NCBI GenBank assembly: GCA_964400625.1
Contig: CAYNUS010000002.1
Location: 109,013 to 173,012 of the forward strand
Direction of reading: 5' to 3'
Length of the DNA stretch: 64,000 nt
DNA from: DYFX01 sp964400625
GTDB taxonomy: Bacteria > Patescibacteriota > Patescibacteriia > SG8-24 > DYFX01
The notes beneath the pieces are model-generated. The model worked only from the letters and a program-made list of their open reading frames with translations, made no database searches and was not told the DNA's origin. Made by a program: the position numbers and the translations under genes. How positions within the stretch are numbered: position 1 is the stretch's first letter; each line of letters begins with the position of its first letter. Positions 29,302 through 38,278 of this stretch are shown here, piece after piece.

Positions 29302-29505
29302 TCAGTGTTTTGTCAATTCCCCATTTTGTCCGGTGGTCCGCCGATTTTCGCGGCCAAAAAGCTCATCAATGGATAAATTGGCAAGGGCATAGAGACCAAG
29401 CAAAATTGCCTCAACTTCGGCGTCCGACAGGGTGCGCAAGGCCGGATCAATTTTTCTTGCCGCTCCAGCCGTCAACATAAATACCCGCAAACAATTCGCG
29501 GGCAT
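29302..29505 (-). CDS. Small hypothetical island protein
   Basis: A 67-residue protein of unknown function located just upstream of the recombinase on the same strand. It has an amphipathic helical core (LRTLSDAEVEAILLGLYALANLSIDELF) and a charged tail. The ATG at 29505 is preferred over a GTG three codons upstream because GGTGGG lies a few bases before it. Its position suggests a partner or regulator of the recombinase, which is only inference. Confidence 0.5.
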   Translation of the reverse strand: MPANCLRVFMLTAGAARKIDPALRTLSDAEVEAILLGLYALANLSIDELFGRENRRTTGQNGELTKH

Positions 29506-29555
29506 CGTACCCACCAGGTTGCACCATTATGTGACGCAAAGCGCCACCTCAAACG

Positions 29556-30227
29556 TCACTCGAATCTCTCCTTAAGCACTTTGCGTAGCCGGCTTCGGAC
29601 CTGGCGCAAGATCTGGGCCCTACGAAGATCGGCATCGCGCGAATCATCTTTCACATCGCCGAACACCTGCGTGACGAGTTCCGCATCGGTCTGTTTCTGT
29701 TTACCTTGCTTAGAGCGGAGTATGGAGATGTCTCTATCAATATTTGACCTCACGCGAGCGCGCTTCTTATCAAGCCGCCCCTCCCCCAAGAGGTTGTCGA
29801 CGGATATTTTCATCCAGGACCAATCCTTCTTCGAGAGCGGTTCGAATATGTGAACAAGAACCGCTTTCGTCGAGCCCTGGCCGGGGACGGGCAACAGTTC
29901 GAAGCCAAGAGATTCGGGACGCAGGACTAGCCCGGTCCGAATATAATCTGCAATCGGTTCAAGAAAAGGCCGTGGCAGTCGATACTTTGCTAGTATCGAC
30001 TTGAGTGCAGCCATCCAATCAGCATATTCGCGACCCGGGTGCTCAAAACGCAGCTTCGCGAGCCATATATTTGCCTCGTCCGTGTCAGCAAATCCGCAAA
30101 TCGGGATTCCTGTTTTCGTCCTTAAAGCAGCAACGTCGTCAATGAAACCCCGATGGATCGTGAGCAACTTCATCGTTTCCAGGTGTCTTTCTGGAAACTC
30201 GGGCGTTTGTTTCTTTGGTCGTTTCAT
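29556..30227 (-). CDS. Hypothetical island protein
   Basis: An unrecognised 223-residue basic protein without membrane segments. The first half contains a GFIDDVAALRTKTGIP segment. The C-terminal third is strongly helical and charged (ADLRRAQILRQVRSRLRKVLKERFE), possibly DNA- or RNA-binding. It has its own promoter and lies between the restriction-modification operon and the recombinase. Confidence 0.65.
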   Translation of the reverse strand: MKRPKKQTPEFPERHLETMKLLTIHRGFIDDVAALRTKTGIPICGFADTDEANIWLAKLRFEHPGREYADWMAALKSILAKYRLPRPFLEPIADYIRTGLVLRPESLGFELLPVPGQGSTKAVLVHIFEPLSKKDWSWMKISVDNLLGEGRLDKKRARVRSNIDRDISILRSKQGKQKQTDAELVTQVFGDVKDDSRDADLRRAQILRQVRSRLRKVLKERFE

Positions 30228-30244
30228 GTGAGTCTGGGCTCAAA

Positions 30245-30273
30245 ACCCTAGCCCCGAGTCACGTGCACGTCAA
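30245..30273 (-). promoter_or_regulatory. Promoter of the 223-residue island gene
   Basis: TTGACG and TAGGGT with a 17-base spacer on the minus strand, the -10 ending 17 bases before the ATG. Confidence 0.55.
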
Positions 30274-30318
30274 CTGCAAAAAGCGGCCGGCTTCGCCAAT
30301 TAAAACACAGAAACCGCC

Positions 30319-31038
30319 TTAAACGACGGTTTCCGCGTAAAGATATTTTGTCTCTAGCTTCTCCTTAATGCCCTCCCAACCTGGGCACTTTTCATTCAGC
30401 AATCGATAGAATGCGGCCGTGTGATTCTTGTGACGGGCATGGCAGAGCTCATGTGTAATGACGTAATCGATACAGTCCCTTGAGGCATGAATGAGATGCC
30501 GGTTCAGGATGATGCGATCCGTACCAAGATAGCTCCCCCAACGTTTCGTCATCTGCTTGATGCCAAGTGCCGGCTGCCTCCTTCCTGGAAACCTCGCCAG
30601 CACCGCATTTATTCGCTCAGTAAACACTTGCCGAGCTCGCTCCTCAAGCCATTCATCAAGAAGTGATTCAACCGAAACTGCTTGAGCGGGCTGGCATTTT
30701 ACCCCGATACACAGCTTGCCAAATGTCAGCTTAACTGACTTTTCGGCTCCCGAATCGACCATGAGCTTGTATTGCCGTCCGAGATAATAGACGCTCTCGC
30801 CTGATACGAACTCTCGCGGTCGTGCGGTCTTCTTATGCTTTCTGAAGTAGTCCAGCTGCTTTTCAAGCCAAAGCCACTTCCTCTTGAGGAACACCTCGAT
30901 ACGCTGCTCAGAAGCCCCCGTCGGAGCCTTCACGATGATCTGCGTATCAGGTGTCACCGCGAGACTTAGTGATTGGCGATCCTCAAAGTGAAGCACGTAT
31001 TCGTATACGTGCTTGCCGTAGCGAAAGGACCTCGTCAT
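30319..31038 (-). CDS. DUF45/YgjP-type zinc metallopeptidase
   Basis: A 239-residue protein of the M48-related DUF45 family. The zinc motif HELCH lies at 196-200 with a further His in RHKNH (206), preceded by the typical KRWGSYLGTDRIILNRHLIHAS strand. Its ATG overlaps the hsdR stop as ATGA, so it is translated with hsdR. DUF45 proteases are often found beside type I restriction genes, where control of the restriction enzyme is suspected but not known to me as proven. A weak hairpin terminator follows. Confidence 0.88.
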   Translation of the reverse strand: MTRSFRYGKHVYEYVLHFEDRQSLSLAVTPDTQIIVKAPTGASEQRIEVFLKRKWLWLEKQLDYFRKHKKTARPREFVSGESVYYLGRQYKLMVDSGAEKSVKLTFGKLCIGVKCQPAQAVSVESLLDEWLEERARQVFTERINAVLARFPGRRQPALGIKQMTKRWGSYLGTDRIILNRHLIHASRDCIDYVITHELCHARHKNHTAAFYRLLNEKCPGWEGIKEKLETKYLYAETVV

Positions 31039-34000
31039 AGAGAGAAGACGTCCGTGTTGTTCCTTGCCAAATCCACGCACGCATCGACGACCCTCTTTGA
31101 CTTCTCCCCGTCAAACACTACCCCGAGCTCCTGTCGGACATAGTCGTAGAGATAGTCATCGATGCGGTTTGTGATGATTCGAATGACCTCGGGGTTCCGA
31201 TGCCAGTCCACAATGGCTTCCTTTTTGAGGATACTGATGAGTCCGAGAATGACGGATTCGTACTGCTCTTCGGACAACTTCGAGTCTTCGAAGTGCTCCT
31301 TGAGGTTGCGGTAGAAAATCGCTGCGCCGCTCACTGCTTGAATACGTTGCGGCATCGCAGAGTCCTTCTTATTGACGACCTCATCGCTCAGAAGCCGCAT
31401 CTGCCCAAGCGCTTCAGCGTCGGCAAGTTTACCTTCACGCATCCGCAATAGTACCTCTTCAATCTTTTCCGAAAAGCGTTTATAGAATTCTGGGTCCTGG
31501 TCCATCCGTTCCCGAATCGTGCGTTGGACATGCGCCCTGATGGCCTCAGCCTTCGATCGGTCAGTGCCCAGCTTGTCGAGAACCTCCTTGAACCGTTCCG
31601 GGTCTGTGATGTCGACCGGCGCCGTCATCAATTCAACACCCTTCGCATCGATGTACTTATCCAGCAGGTGGACCAACGGCTTCTTGTACTCATCGAGGTC
31701 AATGTCTTCCGCGTAACGCATGCGGACAGCGCTCCGCAACCTCGTGAACTGCATCAGCTCGTTCTTGTAAGTATCGATGTGCTTGAACGATGAAGCGAAT
31801 CCCTTAAGAGCGAGGCACTCATTGAATGTCTTCACGAACTCGTTGTATGCGGCATGAAACTTACGCCGCTCCGGTTCGTCGGCAAGATGGAGGATGAACG
31901 CCTCGTCATCGGGCGGCAATCCCTTGAAAATCTCGTGGAGCGCGTCGTAGTTGCCTTCAAGCTGACGGGTCTTGTCCGAAACGTCGACCAGTGCGCCGGT
32001 CACGTCTTCGGCAGCGAAGTTACCGAAAAGCTTCATGGCATGGTCAAGATTCTTCGCGTTCTCCGAGTAGTCGATGATGAAGCCGGTCGTCTTCGGCAAC
32101 GTCTCGTTGTCGTAGAGCCGGTTCACGCGGGCGATCGCCTGAAGAAGGCCGTGGTCTTTGAGATCCTTGGCGAGATAGAGGACCGTGTCGCACGGCGCAT
32201 CAAAGCCCGTGAGCAGTTTGCTCACGACGATCAGGAGCTCAATGCCGTCATCGTTATTCTTGAAGCTCTCAATGACGTCATTCTCATATGATTCGAGCCC
32301 TCGATACTTCTCGTTGATCTCCCTCAGATAGGCCGCAACCTCCTTCTTGTGTGTATCATCCTCTTCCACAGACGAGGACTCACCAGAAATCACGACCGCG
32401 GCGCGGATGTCAGTTTCCCTTTCAAAGAATTTCTGGAATAGAATCGCTGAGTACTTGGATGGGGCGACGATCTGTCCTTTGAGTCCGGTTCCTTGGAAGT
32501 TCTCTGTGTAGTGCTTCGCCACATCGTAGGCGATTTCACCGATCCGCTGAGGGTTATCCTTGATGACCTGCGTGTCGATGTAATGCTGGAGTTTCTTCTT
32601 TTGCTCGTCATTCAACCCTTCGGTCATGCGTTCGACGTGTCGGTTGATCTGTTCCGCATTCTGTACGAGGTCCACGTAGCGTCCTTCGTAGATGAGGGGG
32701 AGGATTACCTGGTCCCTGATGGCATCATCAATCGTGTATTTGTCGATGTAGCCGCCGAACTTCAAGTAGCTGGCCCTCTCCTTCTTCATGAGCGGCGTTC
32801 CGGTGAACGCGATATAGCACGCATTCGGCAGTGTTCGTTCCATCGACGCGTTCGCGAGTCCACCCTGTGTACGATGGGCTTCGTCGACGAGGATAAAGAT
32901 GTCTCGATCGTCATCGACGAAACCAGCCTTTTTCTTAGAAGCGGCCTCGAACTTATGAACGAGGGTGGTCAGAACCGACAAGTCCTTGTCCTTAATACAG
33001 CGCAGGAGGTCCTCGCCGCTCGTCGTGCGGTGCACCTCCTTCTTGAGCCCGCAATTCTTGAACGTCTCACTGATTTGCTTGTCGAGGTCGCGCCGATCCG
33101 TCACGACGATGACTCGCGGATTGTTGATGCGGGGATGGTCAATGAGAGCCTTCACGAACATCACCATCGTAAGCGACTTGCCGGACCCCTGCGTATGCCA
33201 CACGAGGCCACCTGGGCGCTTCTCCGCGTCGTCCGGAACTTCTATGCGATCAAGAGCCTTTTTGATGGCGAAATACTGTTGGTATCGGGCCAGTTTCTTG
33301 ACACCCGCATCATAGAGCACGAAGTTCCGTGAGAGGTCGAGCAACCGCTCCTTCTTGAACAGCGAGATGACGCCTCGATCCTGTGCGGTCGGAATGCGGT
33401 CAAGCTTTTGTTGGTGGAACGCAGTCGCACCATTCAAGTCAAAGCAAAGACGCGTATATACGTCGCTCCGAATGGGGATGGCGATAAGTTGCCGCGCCAG
33501 CTTGTCCTGTTCGGCGATGCTCATGTCCTTCTCTTTCCACTCGGCATAGAACTTCGGCTGCGTGCCGGTCGTGCCATAGCGAAGCTCGTCCTTGTTCGTG
33601 GTGACGAGAATCTGCGGATATGTGAAAAGTCTCGGGCATTTGTCCGCTTGCTGGTAGGCAAGAAGCTGCGCCGCACCTTTTGCGACCTCTCTGCTAGACT
33701 TCTTGTTCTCGATCACGGCGAATGGGATGCCGTTCACAAAGACGACAATATCAGGACGGATGGAGCCCTTGCCTTCAGCAGGGAACTCTACAGTCACATG
33801 GAAGACGTTGTTCTGCGGGTTCGCAAAATCGACGAAGCGCAAGTTCTTAGAGACAATTTTCCCTTCATGAAACACCCTGATCGACTTGCCTCCGGTCGTC
33901 GGCATGATCAGGTTAAAGACGGTCTTGGACGTATCAAGAAGTCCCTCATAGAGAGGATTCTCCAACTCCTGGAGCGCGTCGGAAATGTCTTTATCGCTGA

Positions 34001-34217
34001 ACTTGTGCGTCTCCCCCTTGTGCTCGTATGCGTTGATTTCCGCGAGCTTCTTCAAGGCGATGTCTCGCAGAATGAACTTCGCGGGATCGTCCCGCCGTTG
34101 TCTCATCACTTCTTCAGCCGAGAGGTACTCGTAGCCCAAGTTGATGAGCAACTCAACGAACGGCAGCTGTGACTGCCGCGCTTCGTCAAAGTTTACTTTT
34201 TGGATGTTGCTAGTCAT
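31035..34217 (-). CDS. hsdR: Type I restriction enzyme, R subunit
   Basis: HsdR is the ATP-dependent translocase and nuclease of the type I complex. The 1060-residue protein has the N-terminal nuclease core (Asp156 in RPDIVVF, ENK at 170-172), Walker A TQGSGKS at 342-348, DEAH at 445-448, and helicase motif III FTGTP. A long C-terminal assembly region follows. Its ATG overlaps the hsdS stop (ATGA) and its stop overlaps the DUF45 start, so the operon is tightly coupled. All catalytic residues are present. Confidence 0.96.
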   Translation of the reverse strand: MTSNIQKVNFDEARQSQLPFVELLINLGYEYLSAEEVMRQRRDDPAKFILRDIALKKLAEINAYEHKGETHKFSDKDISDALQELENPLYEGLLDTSKTVFNLIMPTTGGKSIRVFHEGKIVSKNLRFVDFANPQNNVFHVTVEFPAEGKGSIRPDIVVFVNGIPFAVIENKKSSREVAKGAAQLLAYQQADKCPRLFTYPQILVTTNKDELRYGTTGTQPKFYAEWKEKDMSIAEQDKLARQLIAIPIRSDVYTRLCFDLNGATAFHQQKLDRIPTAQDRGVISLFKKERLLDLSRNFVLYDAGVKKLARYQQYFAIKKALDRIEVPDDAEKRPGGLVWHTQGSGKSLTMVMFVKALIDHPRINNPRVIVVTDRRDLDKQISETFKNCGLKKEVHRTTSGEDLLRCIKDKDLSVLTTLVHKFEAASKKKAGFVDDDRDIFILVDEAHRTQGGLANASMERTLPNACYIAFTGTPLMKKERASYLKFGGYIDKYTIDDAIRDQVILPLIYEGRYVDLVQNAEQINRHVERMTEGLNDEQKKKLQHYIDTQVIKDNPQRIGEIAYDVAKHYTENFQGTGLKGQIVAPSKYSAILFQKFFERETDIRAAVVISGESSSVEEDDTHKKEVAAYLREINEKYRGLESYENDVIESFKNNDDGIELLIVVSKLLTGFDAPCDTVLYLAKDLKDHGLLQAIARVNRLYDNETLPKTTGFIIDYSENAKNLDHAMKLFGNFAAEDVTGALVDVSDKTRQLEGNYDALHEIFKGLPPDDEAFILHLADEPERRKFHAAYNEFVKTFNECLALKGFASSFKHIDTYKNELMQFTRLRSAVRMRYAEDIDLDEYKKPLVHLLDKYIDAKGVELMTAPVDITDPERFKEVLDKLGTDRSKAEAIRAHVQRTIRERMDQDPEFYKRFSEKIEEVLLRMREGKLADAEALGQMRLLSDEVVNKKDSAMPQRIQAVSGAAIFYRNLKEHFEDSKLSEEQYESVILGLISILKKEAIVDWHRNPEVIRIITNRIDDYLYDYVRQELGVVFDGEKSKRVVDACVDLARNNTDVFSL

Positions 34218-35464
34218 ACGTTTTTGCTGGTGCTCATCACTTGCAATGTGCGGGTGTTTCCGTTGACAAGATCACTAAGTAGCTGCGAGTGCTGATCCTT
34301 GAGCAATGCGAGTTTGCGCTGCTCAAACTCAATCTCACGTTCGGCGGTCTTGATCACGTCAGCAATTGCCACCTGCTCGTTCTTCGGTGGCATGAACACT
34401 GGCAGCGTGGCGAACGTGTCCCAACGCAGCCCGCCACGCCTAGCGATAGAGCCAGACATGTTGGACTGGTAGTGGTATACCATTCGCGGCGTCTTAAGGA
34501 GGCAATAGATGAAACGATCATCTACTTTCTCCGTGTTTGTTTTGAAGACGGTATACATCGGACTAATGAGTGCTGTATCACACACATCTTGATACCCGAG
34601 CGACCCTTCTTCGACGTGATTTGTCGCGTAAGCAAACTCTCCTCGATTCACCACCTTGTATTTTGAGAGGTCGTCGCCGTAAATCTTCCTTCCAAAATAT
34701 TCGAGTGATTTGACGAGGCCATCGTACTTTGTGCACGAAAGTACGGGATATTCAATTGCTTTGGTATTTGTGCGGGAAACTACCGTGGCAAAATTTCCTA
34801 TCTCGAAATGCCGCCATGGAGTCGAAAACCCCGGCAGTCTAAGGTTGCCGCTGAGTATTCTGCTTTTCATACCCTCTAGCCGGGATTCCTTCAGCCCAAT
34901 GGCTGCCGACAAAGACCGGATTGCATCATCCCAGGTCTCCAGAATCTGAACGATGCGCTTCTGCTCTTCGGGGGGAGGAAGCAGGACTACCTCATCTACG
35001 AAGTGACTCTTGGAGAGGTTGTAGCGCGATGCACCTTGCGCGAGTCGGAACATCCGCTTTCGAAACGGCTGCGCTCTAAATAAGTATTTCGCATACTCAG
35101 GAAGTAGGTCGTCAAAATTGTGTAGCCTGAACGCGAAGCAGAAGCTATTCAGATATAGCTGACCTCTGGGCTCGTCGAGAAGAACTGACGAGATGCCGAC
35201 CTCATCGGGAGTTTCAGAGGACGTCGTGAAGATGATGTCGCCATACCGAAGGGTGTTCTGATTTTCATCTTCGGCGACGCCGACGTACTCCAGCGCATCG
35301 GTGTTTACCTGTGCGTTCGAGTATACGTTCAGGTACGGAACGTACGGTTTCCCGCGCCCGAAATCCTCCTTGGATTTACCGGTGAGTCCACCAAACGTGT
35401 CGCCCAATATTCCAAGCTTGCGCTGGCTCCAACCTATTGGAATTGAAACGGGTGTTTGCCGCAT
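34214..35464 (-). CDS. hsdS: Type I restriction enzyme, S subunit (full length)
   Basis: The specificity subunit, 416 residues, with two target-recognition domains. The first runs from PIGWSQRKLGILGDTFGGLTGK to LLPPPEEQKRIVQILETWDDAI. The second runs from about residue 215 (FSTPWRHFEIGNFATVVS) to FMPPKNEQVAIADVIKTAEREIEFEQRKLALLKDQ. Each ends with the conserved helical spacer that binds HsdM. It is preceded by hsdM with a three-base gap. Confidence 0.95.
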   Translation of the reverse strand: MRQTPVSIPIGWSQRKLGILGDTFGGLTGKSKEDFGRGKPYVPYLNVYSNAQVNTDALEYVGVAEDENQNTLRYGDIIFTTSSETPDEVGISSVLLDEPRGQLYLNSFCFAFRLHNFDDLLPEYAKYLFRAQPFRKRMFRLAQGASRYNLSKSHFVDEVVLLPPPEEQKRIVQILETWDDAIRSLSAAIGLKESRLEGMKSRILSGNLRLPGFSTPWRHFEIGNFATVVSRTNTKAIEYPVLSCTKYDGLVKSLEYFGRKIYGDDLSKYKVVNRGEFAYATNHVEEGSLGYQDVCDTALISPMYTVFKTNTEKVDDRFIYCLLKTPRMVYHYQSNMSGSIARRGGLRWDTFATLPVFMPPKNEQVAIADVIKTAEREIEFEQRKLALLKDQHSQLLSDLVNGNTRTLQVMSTSKNV

Positions 35465-35467
35465 AGG

Positions 35468-36979
35468 TCACCCGATGTTCAATTTCCTTAGGTATCCCTC
35501 CATCTCTTCCTCCAGCTTCTTCAGCTTCGGCTCGATCTCCTTCAGCTCCTTGATGGTCGCCTTGATGTCGATCGGCTCGGCCTCCACGAAGGTGTCGACG
35601 TAGCGCGTGATGTTCAGGTTGTGGTCGTTCTCGACGATTTCCTCACGCGGAACCACCCGAGAGAACCTCTCGATCTCCTTGCGTTCAAGATAGGTGCTGA
35701 CGATCTTGTCCGCATTCTCGTCCGTCAGCGTGTTCTGCTTCTTGCCCGGCTTGAACTCCTTCGACGCTTCGATGAAGAGCACGTCGGTCTTCGACTCGTT
35801 CGCCCCACCCTTCTCGCGTGAACGGTCGATGATCAGAATGGCGACGGGGATGCCGGTCGTCTGGAACAGCGCGGCAGGAAGGCCGATAACCGCGTCGATG
35901 ATGTTCTCCTCGAGCAATGCCTTCCGAATACGACCCTCCGAGCCGCCGCGGAACAGCACGCCGTGCGGAACGATGACCGCGACGCGCCCTGTTTTTGCCT
36001 TGACGGTTTCCACCATGTGACTGATGAAGGCGTAGTCGCCCTTATCCTTCGGCGGGATGCCGCGGTGAAACCTCTTGTACGGATCACCCTCGGCATTCTC
36101 AGCGCCCCATTTCTTCAGACTGAAAGGCGGGTTAGCCACGCAGACGTCGCATTTCTTGAGCTTGCCGTCCTCGATGAGCAAAGGGTTATTGAGCGTATCG
36201 CCCCATTCGAGCCGGGCGGTGTCCTTGCCGTGCAGGAACATGTTCATCCGTGCCAGTCGGAACGTGGCGCCGGTGCTCTCCTGACCATAGAGCGCATAGT
36301 TCTTGGAGCCGCTCTTCTCGATCTCTTCGCCAGCAAGGAGAAGAAGGCCGCCAGAACCCATCGCCGGGTCACAGATGACGTCGCCATCTTTCGGTCGTGC
36401 CAGACGAGCGAGAAGTCGCGCGACCGGCGTCGGCGTGAAGAACTCGCCGGCTTTCTTGCCCGCATCAGCGCCAAACTTTCCGATCATGTACATGTACGAG
36501 TTGCCGATGATATCCTCGTCGGTCTCCGACAGGTCAATCTTATTGAAGTCCTGGATCAGGTGGCGCATCATCCTGTTCCTCTCTTGCAACTTCCCGAGGA
36601 CGGGCTCCGAGTTCCAATCGAGTTCGAAGAGGCCCTCGAGCTTCGCGCGGTTCGCGTCCTCGATGCGATGGAATGCCTTGTTAATCTCCTCGCCGATGTT
36701 GTCCTGTTCGTGGATGCTGTAGATATATCCGAAGTCGGATTTCGGCGGCAGATAGAAGCGCCCAAGCTTCATCTTTTCTTGAATACGCTCCTCGTCGCTC
36801 CCGAACCTTTCTTTGTACTGCTCGTGCTGTTTCTTGGAGAGGTCAGAGAGATACTTGAAGAACAGCATCGTCAGAACGTAGTCCTTGTACGTTCCGGCGT
36901 CGAGATTCGTTCGAGACGAGTCAGCTGCGGTCCAGAGAATTTTGTTCAGTTCGTCTTGGGAGAGTTTCTTCGTCGGCAT
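35468..36979 (-). CDS. hsdM: Type I restriction enzyme, M subunit (N6-adenine methyltransferase)
   Basis: HsdM methylates adenine in the recognition site. The 503-residue protein has the N-terminal HsdM helical domain, SAM-binding motif DPAMGSGG at 204-211 and catalytic NPPF at 283-286, and a coiled-coil C terminus (IKELKEIEPKLKKLEEEMEGYL). The start MPTKKLSQDE at 36979 lies one base after the stop of the half-size hsdS gene; a longer frame would overlap it. Confidence 0.96.
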   Translation of the reverse strand: MPTKKLSQDELNKILWTAADSSRTNLDAGTYKDYVLTMLFFKYLSDLSKKQHEQYKERFGSDEERIQEKMKLGRFYLPPKSDFGYIYSIHEQDNIGEEINKAFHRIEDANRAKLEGLFELDWNSEPVLGKLQERNRMMRHLIQDFNKIDLSETDEDIIGNSYMYMIGKFGADAGKKAGEFFTPTPVARLLARLARPKDGDVICDPAMGSGGLLLLAGEEIEKSGSKNYALYGQESTGATFRLARMNMFLHGKDTARLEWGDTLNNPLLIEDGKLKKCDVCVANPPFSLKKWGAENAEGDPYKRFHRGIPPKDKGDYAFISHMVETVKAKTGRVAVIVPHGVLFRGGSEGRIRKALLEENIIDAVIGLPAALFQTTGIPVAILIIDRSREKGGANESKTDVLFIEASKEFKPGKKQNTLTDENADKIVSTYLERKEIERFSRVVPREEIVENDHNLNITRYVDTFVEAEPIDIKATIKELKEIEPKLKKLEEEMEGYLRKLNIG

Positions 36980-36980
36980 A

Positions 36981-37583
36981 TCATTTCGCTTTGGTAATGG
37001 CTGAAAGCAGGTCGTCGAGGAGCTGATTTTTCCGCTTGGCGAGGTCTTTTTGTTGGAGGACGTTGCGTGCAATGAGGACAGTCAGCTGCTGGATCTGCGG
37101 CGAGGGGATCGGTACGGGGATCTCCGACAGTTCCTTGAGGTGTAGGGTCCGGATAGATGAACCGGAGGCGATACGTTGAAGCGCCGCTTGGCCCTGTCCA
37201 GAATTCAGATAGGCGGCCAGGTACCCGGAATCGATGTCGGGTGACGCCGGTCGGATGATGGTAATGGCCGATGTCGCCAGGCAGGGAGAGCTGAGTCGTC
37301 CTTGAAAGGCGGCGGCCCTGAATCCTCCCCCTGGACCGCTCCTGGAGACCAACAGGACGTCGTTGGGCTCCAAGAAGGCCGCGGACAGCAGGTCGTGAGC
37401 GTCGATGCGCTTATAGTCAGCCTCCGCAGCCAGACGGCCATCCGGTTGGACATCTCCGGCCTGGACGATCCTTACTCGACCCTGGGCGCTGTAAGGCATG
37501 CTGCCTCGGAAGCTGTAGCCGGTTATTAGGCTTGCGATATGGCCCAATAACCGAGTCATCGGGGTGCGTGGTGATGGATTCAT
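36981..37583 (-). CDS. Half-size S-subunit-like protein (single recognition domain)
   Basis: A 200-residue protein equivalent to one half of an HsdS. It contains one target-recognition domain and one terminal spacer helix (IPSPQIQQLTVLIARNVLQQKDLAKRKNQLLDDL). It is the first gene of the operon, before hsdM, while a full-length hsdS follows hsdM. It may be a dimerising alternative specificity subunit, a modulator or a remnant. The -10 box ends six bases before the ATG, so the operon mRNA is probably leaderless. Confidence 0.75.
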   Translation of the reverse strand: MNPSPRTPMTRLLGHIASLITGYSFRGSMPYSAQGRVRIVQAGDVQPDGRLAAEADYKRIDAHDLLSAAFLEPNDVLLVSRSGPGGGFRAAAFQGRLSSPCLATSAITIIRPASPDIDSGYLAAYLNSGQGQAALQRIASGSSIRTLHLKELSEIPVPIPSPQIQQLTVLIARNVLQQKDLAKRKNQLLDDLLSAITKAK

Positions 37584-37589
37584 AGCCCT

Positions 37590-37618
37590 AGCCTAGCAGA
37601 GAAACAAAAAAGGCGCAA
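37590..37618 (-). promoter_or_regulatory. Promoter of the restriction-modification operon
   Basis: TTGCGC and TAGGCT with a 17-base spacer on the minus strand. The predicted transcription start coincides with the ATG at 37583. Confidence 0.6.
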
Positions 37619-37647
37619 GTTTTCCACTCACACCAGGCTGCTACTGC

Positions 37648-37676
37648 TTGACAGGTATTTCTGGCCGGTCTATGGT
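37648..37676 (+). promoter_or_regulatory. Promoter of the DUF3892-TIR-membrane protein module
   Basis: TTGACA and TATGGT with a 17-base spacer, divergent from the R-M promoter. The two -35 boxes are about 30 bases apart. Confidence 0.65.
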
Positions 37677-37682
37677 GGTTCT

Positions 37683-37923
37683 GGAGCCCCGTATGGGCCT
37701 TCCGTGCCGACCCCCCACGTCCTGGGGGTTGCAAATAGCCGCGTATCCCGGGAAAGGAAGGCGCGGCTACTGCAGCGAGCCTGACTCTCGACCGAAGGTC
37801 GAGGGTGCGGCTTCTGGGCTTAATATAGCACCCCCGGCCGAAATTGGCTAGGGCCACCGCCCACGAAGCCTCCCCCGGACGAAGTCAGTCGGTTTAAGAT
37901 CGACTAACCCCCCTGAAAGACGT
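37683..37923 (+). promoter_or_regulatory. Long structured leader before the DUF3892-TIR module
   Basis: About 240 bases between promoter and first start codon with no convincing reading frame. Visible stems are CCCCC / GGGGG (37712-37728), TAGCCGCG / CGCGGCTA (37736-37743 with 37762-37769) and CTCGACC / GGTCGAG with a GAA loop (37787-37803). GAGCCC at 37684 can pair with GGGCTT at 37816 to enclose them. It may be a regulatory leader or an independent small RNA. Confidence 0.4.
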
Positions 37924-38217
37924 ATGGCCTCGTATCAAGTCACCTGCATCAACAAGCCGGACCGGAACAGCCGCCACGAGCACATCACGCATATCGGCGG
38001 CGTGTCGGCGGGCAAGCGCTGGAAGATTACGCGTGAGGAAGCGATCCGCCGCATCGACAGCAAGACGGACTCCTTCTACGTCGTGGACGCCCGCATGGGC
38101 ACGACCTCCTGGGTCGGCGTCGTCCGCCCGGCTTCGGGCTCCCCCCACCTCCGCACGCACGCGAACGGAGCCTGGAACGATAACCTGCTCTCCCTCGTGG
38201 AGTGCCCGCTCGCCTAA
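37924..38217 (+). CDS. DUF3892 domain protein
   Basis: A 97-residue protein matching DUF3892: YQVTCINKPDRNSRHEHITHIGG, then WKITREEAIRRIDSKTDSFYVVD and a C-terminal LRTHANGAWNDNLLSL segment. Function is unknown. It is the first gene after the structured leader and is followed by the TIR gene after 61 bases. Confidence 0.85.
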   Translation: MASYQVTCINKPDRNSRHEHITHIGGVSAGKRWKITREEAIRRIDSKTDSFYVVDARMGTTSWVGVVRPASGSPHLRTHANGAWNDNLLSLVECPLA

Positions 38218-38278
38218 ATCCTCTCCCCCTCCCGGCCGCCTAACGGGTGGTCGGGAAGGGGGAGCAACCTCAACCGAC

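Noticed and set aside
37683..37923. Retron or SRP RNA upstream of the TIR module
   Set aside because: There is no reverse transcriptase gene, and the GGAAAGGAAGG stretch lacks the conserved SRP domain IV context.
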